Origin: Anaerolineae bacterium
GTDB lineage: Bacteria > Chloroflexota > Anaerolineae > UBA3071
NCBI GenBank assembly: GCA_029907105.1
Contig: JARYMM010000016.1
Span: 1-42,668 of the forward strand
Direction of reading: 5' to 3'
DNA: 42,668 nucleotides
A model generated the notes under the pieces. The model saw only the letters and a program-made list of their open reading frames with translations, made no database searches and was not told the origin of the DNA. The position numbers were made by a program, and so were the translations under genes. Positions 6,398-14,027 of this stretch are shown one piece after another. Each line of letters opens with the position of its first letter. Position 1 is the stretch's first letter.

Positions 6398-7726
6398 TCA
6401 TCGGCCTGCCCGCCGCACATACCTGTCCAGGAACGCGGTGAGCCGCCGGTAGAGCTCCGCCGTGTCCGGCGTGATGTTGACCTGGTCCAGGTAGTGCGTG
6501 GTGTCCTCGTAGAGGAACAGCTCGTGCTCCACGCCGGCGGCAGCCAGAGCATCGGCGAAGCGCCCGGCCTGGTTGGGTGGGATCACCTCGTCGGCAGTGG
6601 TGTGCACGACAAAGGTGGGCGGCATATGCGCGGCATGGAAAGCCGGCGAATAGCCCAGGTAGATCTCCGGGTAGCGGTCGGGCCGGCCCAGGGCGGCGAT
6701 GGCCGTGGCGTACTTGGGCGGAATCTCCAGGGCTTCATCGTACAGGGATTGCACGCCCAGGAAGCCATCGCTGATGCCGCCGACGATGACCAGCGCATCC
6801 ACACCGCCGGGCTCCTCTCGCAGCGCCTGGTAGAGAATGATCGAGCTGAAACTGCCCGAAAGCCACCCCTCCCGCTCTGTGTCGGCGTGGGCGGTCAACT
6901 GGCCGCCGCGCAGGTAGGCCACCGCCTGCAACAGGTCTCGCCCCATGCCGGGGATGTCCAGGCCCCGTTGCGGGCTGGGGCCGGTGGCCAGCACCACATA
7001 TCCTTCGTTGGCAATGGCCACGGAGACCCGATCCCAGTTGAGCGGCTCACTGGGGTAGCTGGCCACGACCACCGGCAGCGGCCTCGTGATCTCCATGCCC
7101 AGCGGCTCGTACACCAGCGTGGTGGTGATCACCCATGCATCATTGGTGAAGGTCACGGGCAGGCGGCTGGCATACACCTCGGCCGGGAAGAGCGCCGCAC
7201 CGGTCTGCGCCGGGCCGATAACAGGCGGTTCATTGAGCAAAGGCCGCCACGGCTGATGCTTGCGTAGCGTGAAATCCACGCCGCCGGTGACCTGTGCAGG
7301 CCGCACGGCCACGCTCGTTCGCTCCTCCTGACCGCGGCGGTAGACGGCGTCATCGTAGCCCCACTTGCTGGCGATGGGCACGTAGCGGCCCGGCGGCACC
7401 TCTTCGAGGCGATAGGTGCCCAGCTCGTCGCTTTGCGCTGAATGGACCCTGCCTTGAGCGCTGGCTACCAGCACCAGGGCATCGGCCAGCGGCTGTCCAG
7501 CCTCATCGCGCACCACGCCGCTGAGGGCGCCGCTGGCAGCGCTGCTTTCTCTTTCACCGAACCAGCCGCCCCACAACGTGCGTAGCCGGTATTCGGCGAC
7601 GTTAAAGGCCGCCCGCCCGGCCGGCGTGCGCCGCGCAAACTGGAGCCCCACGACTGCGCCGATCAGCACGAGCAGGGCTAAGACCAGCACCCACCGCCAG
7701 CACCCTTTGCGCCTTCTTGCAGACAT
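6398..7726 (-). CDS. Membrane-anchored alpha/beta hydrolase with CarboxypepD_reg-like domain
   Basis: 442 residues from M-S-A-R-R-R-K-G, with AGAGGTGAGC as ribosome site. Residues 10-30 are a membrane segment (WRWVLVLALLVLIGAVVG) after a basic start, so the body is outside the cytoplasm. Residues about 68-140 form a carboxypeptidase-regulatory-like beta domain (SGVVRDEAGQPLADALVLV ... YRLEEVPPGRYV). The C-terminal hydrolase has the nucleophile elbow S-G-S-F-S-S, the acid in H-T-T-A-D-E-V-I-P and the histidine in D-T-T-H-Y-L, which resembles the prolyl oligopeptidase/dienelactone hydrolase group. The elbow is G-S-F-S-S rather than G-x-S-x-G, so catalysis should be checked. Substrate unknown. 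Confidence 0.75.
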   Translation of the reverse strand: MSARRRKGCWRWVLVLALLVLIGAVVGLQFARRTPAGRAAFNVAEYRLRTLWGGWFGERESSAASGALSGVVRDEAGQPLADALVLVASAQGRVHSAQSDELGTYRLEEVPPGRYVPIASKWGYDDAVYRRGQEERTSVAVRPAQVTGGVDFTLRKHQPWRPLLNEPPVIGPAQTGAALFPAEVYASRLPVTFTNDAWVITTTLVYEPLGMEITRPLPVVVASYPSEPLNWDRVSVAIANEGYVVLATGPSPQRGLDIPGMGRDLLQAVAYLRGGQLTAHADTEREGWLSGSFSSIILYQALREEPGGVDALVIVGGISDGFLGVQSLYDEALEIPPKYATAIAALGRPDRYPEIYLGYSPAFHAAHMPPTFVVHTTADEVIPPNQAGRFADALAAAGVEHELFLYEDTTHYLDQVNITPDTAELYRRLTAFLDRYVRRAGR

Positions 7727-7815
7727 GCTCACCTCTGGTCGGGCAGGAAACCTGACCGCTTCCATTATAACATGGCCCCGACGCTTCGTCAAAGGGGGAA
7801 GGGGAAGGTGTTGTG

Positions 7816-7844
7816 TTGACAGCAAACCATTCCTCTGCTAAAAT
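7816..7844 (+). promoter_or_regulatory. Sigma-70-type promoter for the HD-domain gene
   Basis: TTGACA at 7816-7821, a 17-base spacer, TAAAAT at 7839-7844. The predicted start near 7851 gives a leader of about 47 bases before the ATG at 7898. Confidence 0.8.
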
Positions 7845-7897
7845 AGAGGCAATCACAGGTCGCCCGGTGATGAGAACACGGCACTATCTGGAACTTG

Positions 7898-8737
7898 ATG
7901 AGCACAGAAGCCTCCGACGAGAAAGCGGTCGTTTTCACTCTGCCCGCCCGGCATAACCCCAAGCTGCAGGAACTGGCGGCGCGCATTGATGCCGATCAGG
8001 AACTGCGGCAGATGTGGCGCTGCGTCAACATCAACGCCGTGGACCGTGCCGGGCACAGCGATCACGGCGAGGTGCACATCAAGATCGTCTCCAACATCGC
8101 TCTGCGGCTGGCCCGCCTGCTGATGGCCGCCGGAGTGCCCATGAGCGTGGTTACCAACTACGGCCTGACCAACGATGAGGCCGAGGTGATCGTCGTCCTG
8201 GCTGCTGCCTTGCACGACCTGGGCATGATCGTCCACCGGCAAGACCACGAGCAGCACAGCGTGGCCCTGGCTTACATGAAGGCCAAAGAGCTCTTGAGCG
8301 GCCTCTACGATGTGCCGGTGCAGACCATCATCCTGGCCGAGATGGCCCACGCCATCGTCGCCCATCATTGGAGCACGCCCTGTCTGACCATCGAGGCGGG
8401 AGTGGTCAAGGTGGCCGACGCGCTGGACATGACCGAGGGGCGGTCACGCATTCCCTTCGAGGCCGGTTCTGCTAACATCCATTCCGTGTCCGCCCAGGCC
8501 ATCGAAGCGGTGCACATCCGGCCTGGCAAAGAGTTGCCGGTGGACATCGAGATCGTGATGACCAACTCGGCAGGCATTTTTCAGGTGGACGAACTGCTGA
8601 AGCGCAAGCTGCGCCATTCCAGCATTGCCCCTTATGTGCGGGTGGTGGCGCGCATCGAGGGGGAGACGGAGAAGCGGTTGTTGGAGTTCTACAGCCTGGG
8701 CGGCTCGGCTGAGGCGTCTCTGCCGGCGGAGGATTAG
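7898..8737 (+). CDS. HD-domain metal-dependent phosphohydrolase
   Basis: 279 residues. The HD motif is AAALHDLGMIVHRQDHEQHS (residues about 105-124), with an upstream histidine in A-G-H-S-D-H-G and a downstream A-H-H-W and V-K-V-A-D-A-L-D, which together give the H...HD...H...D set of metal ligands. This long type (RAGHSDHGEVHIKIV) is known in Chloroflexota and archaea as a predicted nucleotide or phosphoester hydrolase; the substrate is unknown. The C-terminal 90 residues look like an added alpha/beta domain (V-H-I-R-P-G-K-E-L). The ATG at 7898 is chosen over the TTG immediately before it; no clear ribosome site is visible. It stands alone with its own promoter. Confidence 0.82.
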   Translation: MSTEASDEKAVVFTLPARHNPKLQELAARIDADQELRQMWRCVNINAVDRAGHSDHGEVHIKIVSNIALRLARLLMAAGVPMSVVTNYGLTNDEAEVIVVLAAALHDLGMIVHRQDHEQHSVALAYMKAKELLSGLYDVPVQTIILAEMAHAIVAHHWSTPCLTIEAGVVKVADALDMTEGRSRIPFEAGSANIHSVSAQAIEAVHIRPGKELPVDIEIVMTNSAGIFQVDELLKRKLRHSSIAPYVRVVARIEGETEKRLLEFYSLGGSAEASLPAED

Positions 8738-8756
8738 CAAGAATCTCCTGGTTGCA

Positions 8757-8800
8757 TGAGTGGGAGGCCCTTCGCTGCGCTCAGGATGGCGTTTTCAGAG
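8757..8800. repeat. Fragment of a dispersed CTTCGCTGCGCTCAGGATG-type repeat
   Basis: CCCTTCGCTGCGCTCAGGAT belongs to the class of short intergenic repeats with a GAGCGCAGCGAAG core that I recognise from many bacterial genomes. Related words (GAGCGCAGTGAACGG, CTGCTTCGCTGG, GAACCTGTCGAAGG) occur inside the 234-bp element at 23737-23970. Only a fragment is present here. Confidence 0.4.
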
Positions 8801-8898
8801 CAAACCGTTGTTGCCATCTTCGCGCAAGCGAGGTATGTGATGTCGCTCGTGGCGGATGGCCATGCTTGTCCTGAACCACTGCTGCGGGCGCAGTCTGG

Positions 8899-8936
8899 CT
8901 GCTGGACGTGGCCGTCCAGCAGGAGCACATTTTTAT
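8899..8936 (+). terminator. Possible intrinsic terminator after the HD gene
   Basis: CTGCTGGAC (8899-8907), a 6-base loop, and GTCCAGCAG (8914-8922) form a 9-bp stem. A T-rich run (ATTTTTATA) follows eight bases later rather than immediately. It may also act on the leader of the downstream lipoprotein gene. Confidence 0.45.
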
Positions 8937-8951
8937 ATCGAGGAGGGAGTT

Positions 8952-10031
8952 ATGCGACGAGGGATCTTCACACTTTTGCTGATCTTGCTGGTAGCGGCCT
9001 GTAGGGGCGGAGGGGAGCCTGCGCCCGGCGAAGGGCCAGGCGAGGCCGGGCCGGCCGGCCCGTTGGGGCCGGCCCAGGTCATCACCCTGGCCGGCAATGG
9101 CGAAGCGGCAACGACCGAGGGGCCGGCCCTGGAGGCCAGCTTCAACGAGCCGGTGGAACTGGTCGTGGACGAGGAGGGCAATGTCTACGTTGCCGAGTAC
9201 CGCGGGGCACGGGTGAGCAAGATCACCCCCGAGGGCATGGTGGTCACCGTTGTGGGTGGTCGCACAGGCAATACGGATGGGCCCAGGGAGCAGGCACGGC
9301 TGGGCACACCGCGCGGCATTGTCCTGGCCGGCGACGGCAACCTCTACGTCTCGGACTGGGACAACAAAAGCCTGCGTCGCGTGGCGCTCGACGGCACAGT
9401 GACGACCATCGCCAAGGGCAACTTCATGGAGACCCTGGCCCTGACGCCCGATGGCGACATCCTGGCCTCCATAGGCGCGGATCGGGAACAAATCGTCCGT
9501 TTCACCCTGGATGGGGAGATGAGCCCGGTGGCGGGCAGCCCCCGTCAGGGCGGGTACAAGGATGGCCCGGCCGAAGAGGCCCAGTTCACCCTGGTCTCGG
9601 GATTGGCCATGGATCGCCAGGGGCGGGTTTACGCCACGGAGGCGGTCAGCCTGCGCACGCGAGGCGGCAACCAGCTCATCCGCGTGGTCAGCCCCGACGG
9701 CGAGGTGAGCACGCTGACCGGCCAGCGCTTCGTCACTGCCTACGCCGATGGGCCGCTGGAGAATGCCCGATTCCATCATCCGGTGGACATCGAGGTGGAT
9801 GCGGCGGGCAATCTCTTCGTCGCCGATTCCCTTAATCACTGCATCCGCCGCATCTCGCCGGACGGCATGGTCTCCACCGTGGCCGGACGCTGCGGCTATG
9901 CCGGCTATGCCGATGGCCCGGCCGACGAAGCGCAGTTCAACCTGCCGCAGGGCCTGGCGCTCGATGCCGAGGGCAACATCTACGTTGCCGACACGCGTAA
10001 CCATCGCATTCGCAAGATCGTTTTCGAGTAA
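8952..10031 (+). CDS. NHL-repeat beta-propeller lipoprotein
   Basis: 359 residues with AGGAGGG directly before the ATG. The N-terminus is a lipoprotein signal: M-R-R-G-I-F-T, a hydrophobic run and the lipobox L-V-A-A-C, so the mature protein is lipid-anchored through Cys 17 on the outer side of the membrane. A Gly/Pro-rich linker follows. The rest is a series of NHL repeats with the recurring pattern D-x-x-G-N-x-Y-V-A-D-x-x-N-x-x-I-R-x-I/V and interspersed Y-A-D-G-P-x-x-E-A-Q-F-N (e.g. near 9730 and 9900). Such propellers bind ligands or surface partners; no catalytic motif is visible. The MiaB-like gene starts 11 bases after the stop. Confidence 0.88.
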   Translation: MRRGIFTLLLILLVAACRGGGEPAPGEGPGEAGPAGPLGPAQVITLAGNGEAATTEGPALEASFNEPVELVVDEEGNVYVAEYRGARVSKITPEGMVVTVVGGRTGNTDGPREQARLGTPRGIVLAGDGNLYVSDWDNKSLRRVALDGTVTTIAKGNFMETLALTPDGDILASIGADREQIVRFTLDGEMSPVAGSPRQGGYKDGPAEEAQFTLVSGLAMDRQGRVYATEAVSLRTRGGNQLIRVVSPDGEVSTLTGQRFVTAYADGPLENARFHHPVDIEVDAAGNLFVADSLNHCIRRISPDGMVSTVAGRCGYAGYADGPADEAQFNLPQGLALDAEGNIYVADTRNHRIRKIVFE

Positions 10032-10042
10032 CCTGGCGTTCT

Positions 10043-11515
10043 GTGAAAACCTATCACATTTGGACCATCGGCTGCCAGATGAATGTGGCCGATTCGGCGC
10101 ACCTGGCTGCGGCGCTGGAAGCGTTGGGCTATCGGCCGGCGGCCGGGCCGGCGGACGCCGACGTCGTCGTCCTCAACACCTGCGTGGTGCGGCAGTCGGC
10201 CGAGGAGCGCGTCGTCGGCCGGCTCACCTCGCTCAGGCCGCTGAAGGCGCGTCGGCCGCAGATGGTGTTGGCGGTGATGGGCTGCCTGGTCGGCGTGCGC
10301 CCCGCCGAGGACCTGCCCCAGCGCTTTCCCCAGGTGGACGTGTTCCTGCCTCCTTCGGACCCCGAACCGTTGCTCGCCCTGTTGCGTCAGCGCGAGGAAG
10401 AGGCAAGGGGCAAGAAGCAAGAAGCAAGAGGCAAGGGGCAAGAAGCAAGAGGCAAGGGGCAAGAGGCAGGGGGCAATGAGCACGGGGCAGCGCCTGTCTT
10501 GCAGATTACAAGTCCCGAGGCGGCAGTCATTGGCCTGATAGCGTCCGAGCGTGATCTGCTTTCTATACCTCGCTTCATACCCCCTGTTACAGCTTATGTG
10601 CCCGTCATCTACGGCTGCAACCATGTCTGTGCCTATTGCATCGTGCCCTATCGCCGCGGGCGGGAGCGCAGCCGTCCTGTGGCTGAGATCGTGGCCGAAG
10701 TGCAGGCCCTCGTTGAGCAGGGCGTGCGCGAGGTGACCCTGCTGGGCCAGATCGTGGACCGCTACGGCTACGACTGGAGACACGAAACACGGAACACGGA
10801 GCACGAAACGGAAGGCTCAGGCCCTGATCTTGCGGACTTGCTGCGCGCGGTTCACGAGATCCGAGGTCTCTGGCGCATCCGCTTTCTCACCTCGCATCCC
10901 AACTACTTCAGCGACCGCATCCTGGAGGCGGTGGCCGAATTGCCCAAGGTGTGTGAGCACATCGAGGTGCCCGTGCAGGCGGGGGATGACGAGGTGTTGC
11001 GGCGCATGCGGCGGGGCTACACCGTGGCCGATTACCGCGCCCTGGTGCAGAAGATCCGGCGACGGCTGCCCGGTTGCAGCATCGCCACCGATGTCATCGT
11101 CGGCTTCCCCGGCGAGACAGAGGCGCAGTTTCGGGCCACTTATGACCTGCTGGCCGAGCTGAGGCTGGATATGGTGCACGTGGCAGCCTACTCGCCCCGT
11201 CCGGGCACCCTGGCTGCCCGCAAGATGGTGAATGATGTGCCGGATGAGGAGAAGCAACGGCGGCGCCAGGCCGTCGAGGCCCTGCAGGAGCGCATCGTGG
11301 GCGAGATCAACTCTCGCCTGGTGGGGCAGACGGTGGAGGTGCTGGTGGAGGAGCAGCACAAGGGCAAATGGCGCGGCCGCACCCGCACCAACAAGCTGGT
11401 CTTCTTCCAGGATGACGCCGACTGGCGCGGCCGGCTGGCTGCTGTACGCATCACCTGGGCCGGGCCGTGGTCCATGCAGGGAGAGGTCAGGTCAGGTGAC
11501 AGTCACCTGACCTGA
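10043..11515 (+). CDS. MiaB-like tRNA methylthiotransferase with two repeat insertions
   Basis: 490 residues from GTG. The UPF0004 domain has T-I-G-C-Q-M-N-V-A-D-S (Cys 11), N-T-C-V-V (about Cys 46) and M-G-C-L (about Cys 80), which bind the auxiliary Fe-S cluster. The radical-SAM motif is Y-G-C-N-H-V-C-A-Y-C-I-V-P-Y (residues about 189-202), then RRGRERSRP as in MiaB. The C-terminal 65 residues form a TRAM RNA-binding domain. This suits methylthiolation of i6A37 in tRNA, although MtaB or RimO relatives exist; no miaA lies nearby. Two blocks are encoded by heptanucleotide repeats in frame: residues about 121-147 (repeated K-G-Q-E-A-R-G) and about 246-257 (H-E-T-R-N-T-E-H-E-T). The last residues (G-D-S-H-L-T) and the stop come from a palindromic element. 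Confidence 0.9.
   Translation: MKTYHIWTIGCQMNVADSAHLAAALEALGYRPAAGPADADVVVLNTCVVRQSAEERVVGRLTSLRPLKARRPQMVLAVMGCLVGVRPAEDLPQRFPQVDVFLPPSDPEPLLALLRQREEEARGKKQEARGKGQEARGKGQEAGGNEHGAAPVLQITSPEAAVIGLIASERDLLSIPRFIPPVTAYVPVIYGCNHVCAYCIVPYRRGRERSRPVAEIVAEVQALVEQGVREVTLLGQIVDRYGYDWRHETRNTEHETEGSGPDLADLLRAVHEIRGLWRIRFLTSHPNYFSDRILEAVAELPKVCEHIEVPVQAGDDEVLRRMRRGYTVADYRALVQKIRRRLPGCSIATDVIVGFPGETEAQFRATYDLLAELRLDMVHVAAYSPRPGTLAARKMVNDVPDEEKQRRRQAVEALQERIVGEINSRLVGQTVEVLVEEQHKGKWRGRTRTNKLVFFQDDADWRGRLAAVRITWAGPWSMQGEVRSGDSHLT
10402..10485. repeat. Heptanucleotide array H3 inside the MiaB-like gene
   Basis: Twelve units in register: GGCAAGG, GGCAAGA, AGCAAGA, AGCAAGA, GGCAAGG, GGCAAGA, AGCAAGA, GGCAAGG, GGCAAGA, GGCAGGG, GGCAATG, AGCACGG. 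Three units make seven codons, giving a seven-residue protein repeat. It falls between the UPF0004 and radical-SAM domains, so it lengthens a linker. The consensus matches the first half of H1. Confidence 0.92.
10778..10812. repeat. Heptanucleotide array H4 inside the MiaB-like gene
   Basis: Units AGACACG, AAACACG, GAACACG, GAGCACG, AAACGGA (35 bases). The consensus differs from H3. It interrupts the radical-SAM domain after L-G-Q-I-V-D-R-Y-G, at a place where MiaB proteins have a variable loop before D-L-L. The frame stays open. Confidence 0.85.
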
Positions 11516-11516
11516 C
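11486..11516. repeat. Palindrome P1, 15-bp arms, overlapping the MiaB-like stop
   Basis: GTCAGGTCAGGTGAC (11486-11500), one central A, then GTCACCTGACCTGAC (11502-11516): a perfect inverted repeat. The stop codon TGA (11513-11515) lies in the right arm. The core CAGGTGACAGTCACCT is shared with P2 at 17627-17677. Confidence 0.9.
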
Positions 11517-11519
11517 ACG

Positions 11520-11557
11520 AAAGACCTCCGAGGCTCGCCAGAGCCTCGGAGGTCTTT
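11520..11557 (+). terminator. Intrinsic terminator after the MiaB-like gene
   Basis: AAAGACCTCCGAGGCT (11520-11535), loop CGCCAG, AGCCTCGGAGGTCTTT (11542-11557): a perfect 16-bp stem that closes with A-T pairs and runs into TTTGTGTTTG. It starts four bases after palindrome P1. Read on the minus strand it ends in AAA/TTT too, so it may act in both directions. Confidence 0.85.
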
Positions 11558-11605
11558 GTGTTTGCGGCAAGGGGGTAGGCGTACTCCTGCACGCACGAGC
11601 GGGCT

Positions 11606-11640
11606 CAGAAGCCCGTTTTCTCGGCGAAAACGGGCTTCTG
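11606..11640 (-). terminator. Hairpin after the LysM/SpaA-like gene
   Basis: CAGAAGCCCGTTTTC (11606-11620), loop TCGGC, GAAAACGGGCTTCTG (11626-11640): a perfect 15-bp stem just 3' of the minus-strand gene that ends at 11662. There is no T-run outside the stem, so termination is likely but unproven. Confidence 0.6.
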
Positions 11641-11661
11641 GCCGTGCTGTTGTTTGTGCTG

Positions 11662-13818
11662 CTATGACGGGTCGGGGATGCAGAGCTTCTGGCCCACCCA
11701 GATGAAGTTGGGGTCGGTCAGGCCGTTGGCGGCCATGATCGCCGACACCGACACGCCGTAGCGCATGGCGATGTGGGAGAGCGTCTCGCACTTCTGCACC
11801 ACATGCCAGGTCACGCAGGGCGGGGGCGTCGTCTTCTGGCGGTTGGCGAAGTTGACGTGCACGCACTCGAACTTGGGCGGGAAGGTGACCGTGGCCTTGT
11901 AGGAGGTCGCCGACACAGGCCACCAGCCCTCCTGCATCGTCTCCTGGACCACGTAGGTGCCCGCTTCCAGGTGGCTGAAGCGGTAGTAGCCGGTGCCGTC
12001 GGTCGTCGTCGTGGCCAGCACGTTGCCCTTCAGATCGAGGAGCTTGACCTCCCAGTTGGGCAGGCCGGCGCCGTCGAAGATGTCCTTCTTGTAGCCGTCA
12101 ATGCAGATGTCGCGTTCCATCTGCTTGTTGACGAAGACGACGATGGCGATGATCGGCTCGTCGCTGGGCTCCAGGGTCACCTCGAGCTTGGGCGGCGAGA
12201 TGGGCTTCCACCCGCTCTGCAGCTCCTCCCAGACCAGGTACTTGCCCATAGGCAGGCCGCAGATCTGGAAGTAGCCTGTGCCGTCGGTCCAGCGATGCCA
12301 CGTCTGGCCTGTGGCCACGTTCTGGACGGTGATGTTCCACAGGGGCAGGCCGACCTCATGGTCGTCTATCTTCCAGCCCTCGATGCAGCCACTGGGCGGC
12401 TTGTTGCGGAAGGTGGGGGCAGGCACGTCCTTGCCAGGACCGGGATAGGTGACGTCCACGGCGATCTGCTCGCCGGTCGTGGCTGTCCAGCCAACCTTGT
12501 GCTCCTCTTCGAAGATCCACCTGCCCAGGGTCACCCCGCAGATGCGGTAGTGGCCGTTAGGCTCGGTGACGGTCTCCAGGACCAGGTCGGGATGGCCCTC
12601 CGGCCAGGCCCTGATCTTCCAACCGCCCAGGCCGAAGCCCTTGTCGTCCAACTTGTAGCCCTGGGCGCAGAGGTCAGGTGGACGATTCTTGAAGCGTACC
12701 TGCTTGCACACCCTCTCCTCGTCCACCGTTACCGGGAACTTTTCCGCCGTCACCGGCGTCCAACCCGCCTGCACTTTCTCCCAGACGATCCACTCGCCGA
12801 AGATCAGGTTATCAAAGCGGAAGTAGCCCTGGTCATCGGTCTTGGTGCAGAACTGGATCGCTGGCACGCGGCTGAAGTAAATGCATACCTCCCAGCCTGG
12901 CAGCGGGCGGTGCTGATCGTCAACCTTGTACCCCTCCACACAGCCGGTCGGCAGGCGGCGGTTGATGAAGACCAGCTTGCCGCAGTCCTGGTCGTCGGCC
13001 ATGGGATGCAGTTCGATCTCCGCTTCGCCGGTCTTGGGGTCTTTCGGTTCCCATGCATAGGGCACCACCTCTTTGACCAGCCACTTGCCCGGCGTGAGGT
13101 TGTCGAAGCGCACCTGACCGCTTTTATCGGTCACGCCGGAGGCCCAGGTGCCGCCGAACTTGGGCTTGATCTTGATCTCCCAGCCTTCCAGCGGCGCGCC
13201 GGCCTCGTCCTGCTTGGAGACGATCAGGCAAGCAGGGATGGGCACGGGCTTGTTCTTGAAGCGGATCTCGTAGCAGCCGCTATAGCCGTACTCCAGTTCC
13301 TTTTGGAACTTGCTGGCCGTCACCGGCTCCCACCCGCGCGGCACTTCTTCCCAGAAGGTCCACAGGCCAGGGGTCAGGTTGTCGAAGCGGAAGTAGCCGT
13401 TCTTGTCGGTCACCGCCTTCAGGCTGGTGCCTTTCGTCTCGGCGTAGATGACGAAGCCGGGCACGCCGCGGTGCTTGTCATCCACCTTGTACCCTTCCAC
13501 GCAGATGGTGCTGGGTTGGGGGGCGACGGCAGTGCTGCCAGCGCTGGGCAGGCAGAGGGTCTGGCCCACGTAGATGAAGTCGGTGTTGCGCAGGGTGTTG
13601 GCCTGGGCCAGTTGCGATACGCTCACCCCGTAGCGCTGGGCGATGGTGCTCAGCGTCTCCCCGCGCTGCACGACGTGTGTGCTGGCGCAGGCTGGTGCAG
13701 CGGCCGCTTTGCCCACCCCGGCGGAGATGGCCAGTGAGCCAACGAACAGCGCCACTGCCAGTACCATCACCGCTGCCAGGGTCAGACTCAGCGAGCGTTG
13801 CCATCTTTTGAACCTCAT
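11662..13818 (-). CDS. Secreted LysM - six SpaA/Cna-B-like repeats - LysM protein
   Basis: 718 residues from M-R-F-K-R-W-Q, with GGAGGAAGCACC before the ATG. A signal peptide (SLTLAAVMVLAVALFVGSL ... GKAAAA) is followed by a LysM domain (V-V-Q-R-G-E-T-L-S-T-I-A-Q-R-Y-G-V). Then come six repeats of about 90 residues, each opening with C-x-E-G-Y-K-x-D-D or a variant and containing G-Y-F-R-F-D-N-L-T-P-G-x-W and E-E-V-x-x-G-W-x-P. These are prealbumin-like SpaA/SdrD-type folds. A second LysM ends the protein (C-E-T-L-S-H-I-A-M-R-Y-G-V). Each repeat has a cysteine near its start. LysM suggests binding to peptidoglycan or other GlcNAc polymers; two terminal LysM domains flanking a rod suggest a cross-bridge or sheath role (inference). 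No sortase signal is seen. Confidence 0.85.
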   Translation of the reverse strand: MRFKRWQRSLSLTLAAVMVLAVALFVGSLAISAGVGKAAAAPACASTHVVQRGETLSTIAQRYGVSVSQLAQANTLRNTDFIYVGQTLCLPSAGSTAVAPQPSTICVEGYKVDDKHRGVPGFVIYAETKGTSLKAVTDKNGYFRFDNLTPGLWTFWEEVPRGWEPVTASKFQKELEYGYSGCYEIRFKNKPVPIPACLIVSKQDEAGAPLEGWEIKIKPKFGGTWASGVTDKSGQVRFDNLTPGKWLVKEVVPYAWEPKDPKTGEAEIELHPMADDQDCGKLVFINRRLPTGCVEGYKVDDQHRPLPGWEVCIYFSRVPAIQFCTKTDDQGYFRFDNLIFGEWIVWEKVQAGWTPVTAEKFPVTVDEERVCKQVRFKNRPPDLCAQGYKLDDKGFGLGGWKIRAWPEGHPDLVLETVTEPNGHYRICGVTLGRWIFEEEHKVGWTATTGEQIAVDVTYPGPGKDVPAPTFRNKPPSGCIEGWKIDDHEVGLPLWNITVQNVATGQTWHRWTDGTGYFQICGLPMGKYLVWEELQSGWKPISPPKLEVTLEPSDEPIIAIVVFVNKQMERDICIDGYKKDIFDGAGLPNWEVKLLDLKGNVLATTTTDGTGYYRFSHLEAGTYVVQETMQEGWWPVSATSYKATVTFPPKFECVHVNFANRQKTTPPPCVTWHVVQKCETLSHIAMRYGVSVSAIMAANGLTDPNFIWVGQKLCIPDPS

Positions 13819-13849
13819 GGTGCTTCCTCCTTTCGCATGGTAGCTCCGG

Positions 13850-13873
13850 GATAGCGCAATCACTTGCGCTATC
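13850..13873 (-). promoter_or_regulatory. Leader hairpin of the LysM/SpaA-like gene
   Basis: GATAGCGCAA (13850-13859), loop TCAC, TTGCGCTATC (13864-13873): a perfect 10-bp stem 32 bases before the start codon, ahead of the ribosome site. It could be a 5' stability or attenuation element. No clear promoter is visible further upstream. Confidence 0.5.
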
Positions 13874-13933
13874 GGTACAGGTGTTCGAGGGTTGGAAAGT
13901 TTAAGGTTGACAGTATGTGGCATCCTCTGACGC

Positions 13934-13966
13934 TTGGAACTTGTAACCTGCAAACTTGCAACCCTT
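13934..13966. repeat. Heptanucleotide array H5 (weak)
   Basis: TTGGAAC, TTGTAAC, CTGCAAA, CTTGCAA, CCCTTGA approximate 7-base units; the phase slips once. It lies 61 bases 3' of the downstream end of the second LysM gene, so it is less tightly linked to a stop codon than the others. Confidence 0.5.
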
Positions 13967-14027
13967 GAAGCTTCAGGGCCAGCCTGGCGCCGCGCCCCCT
14001 GACTCCAGCCCCAGGCCGGCGACTGTC

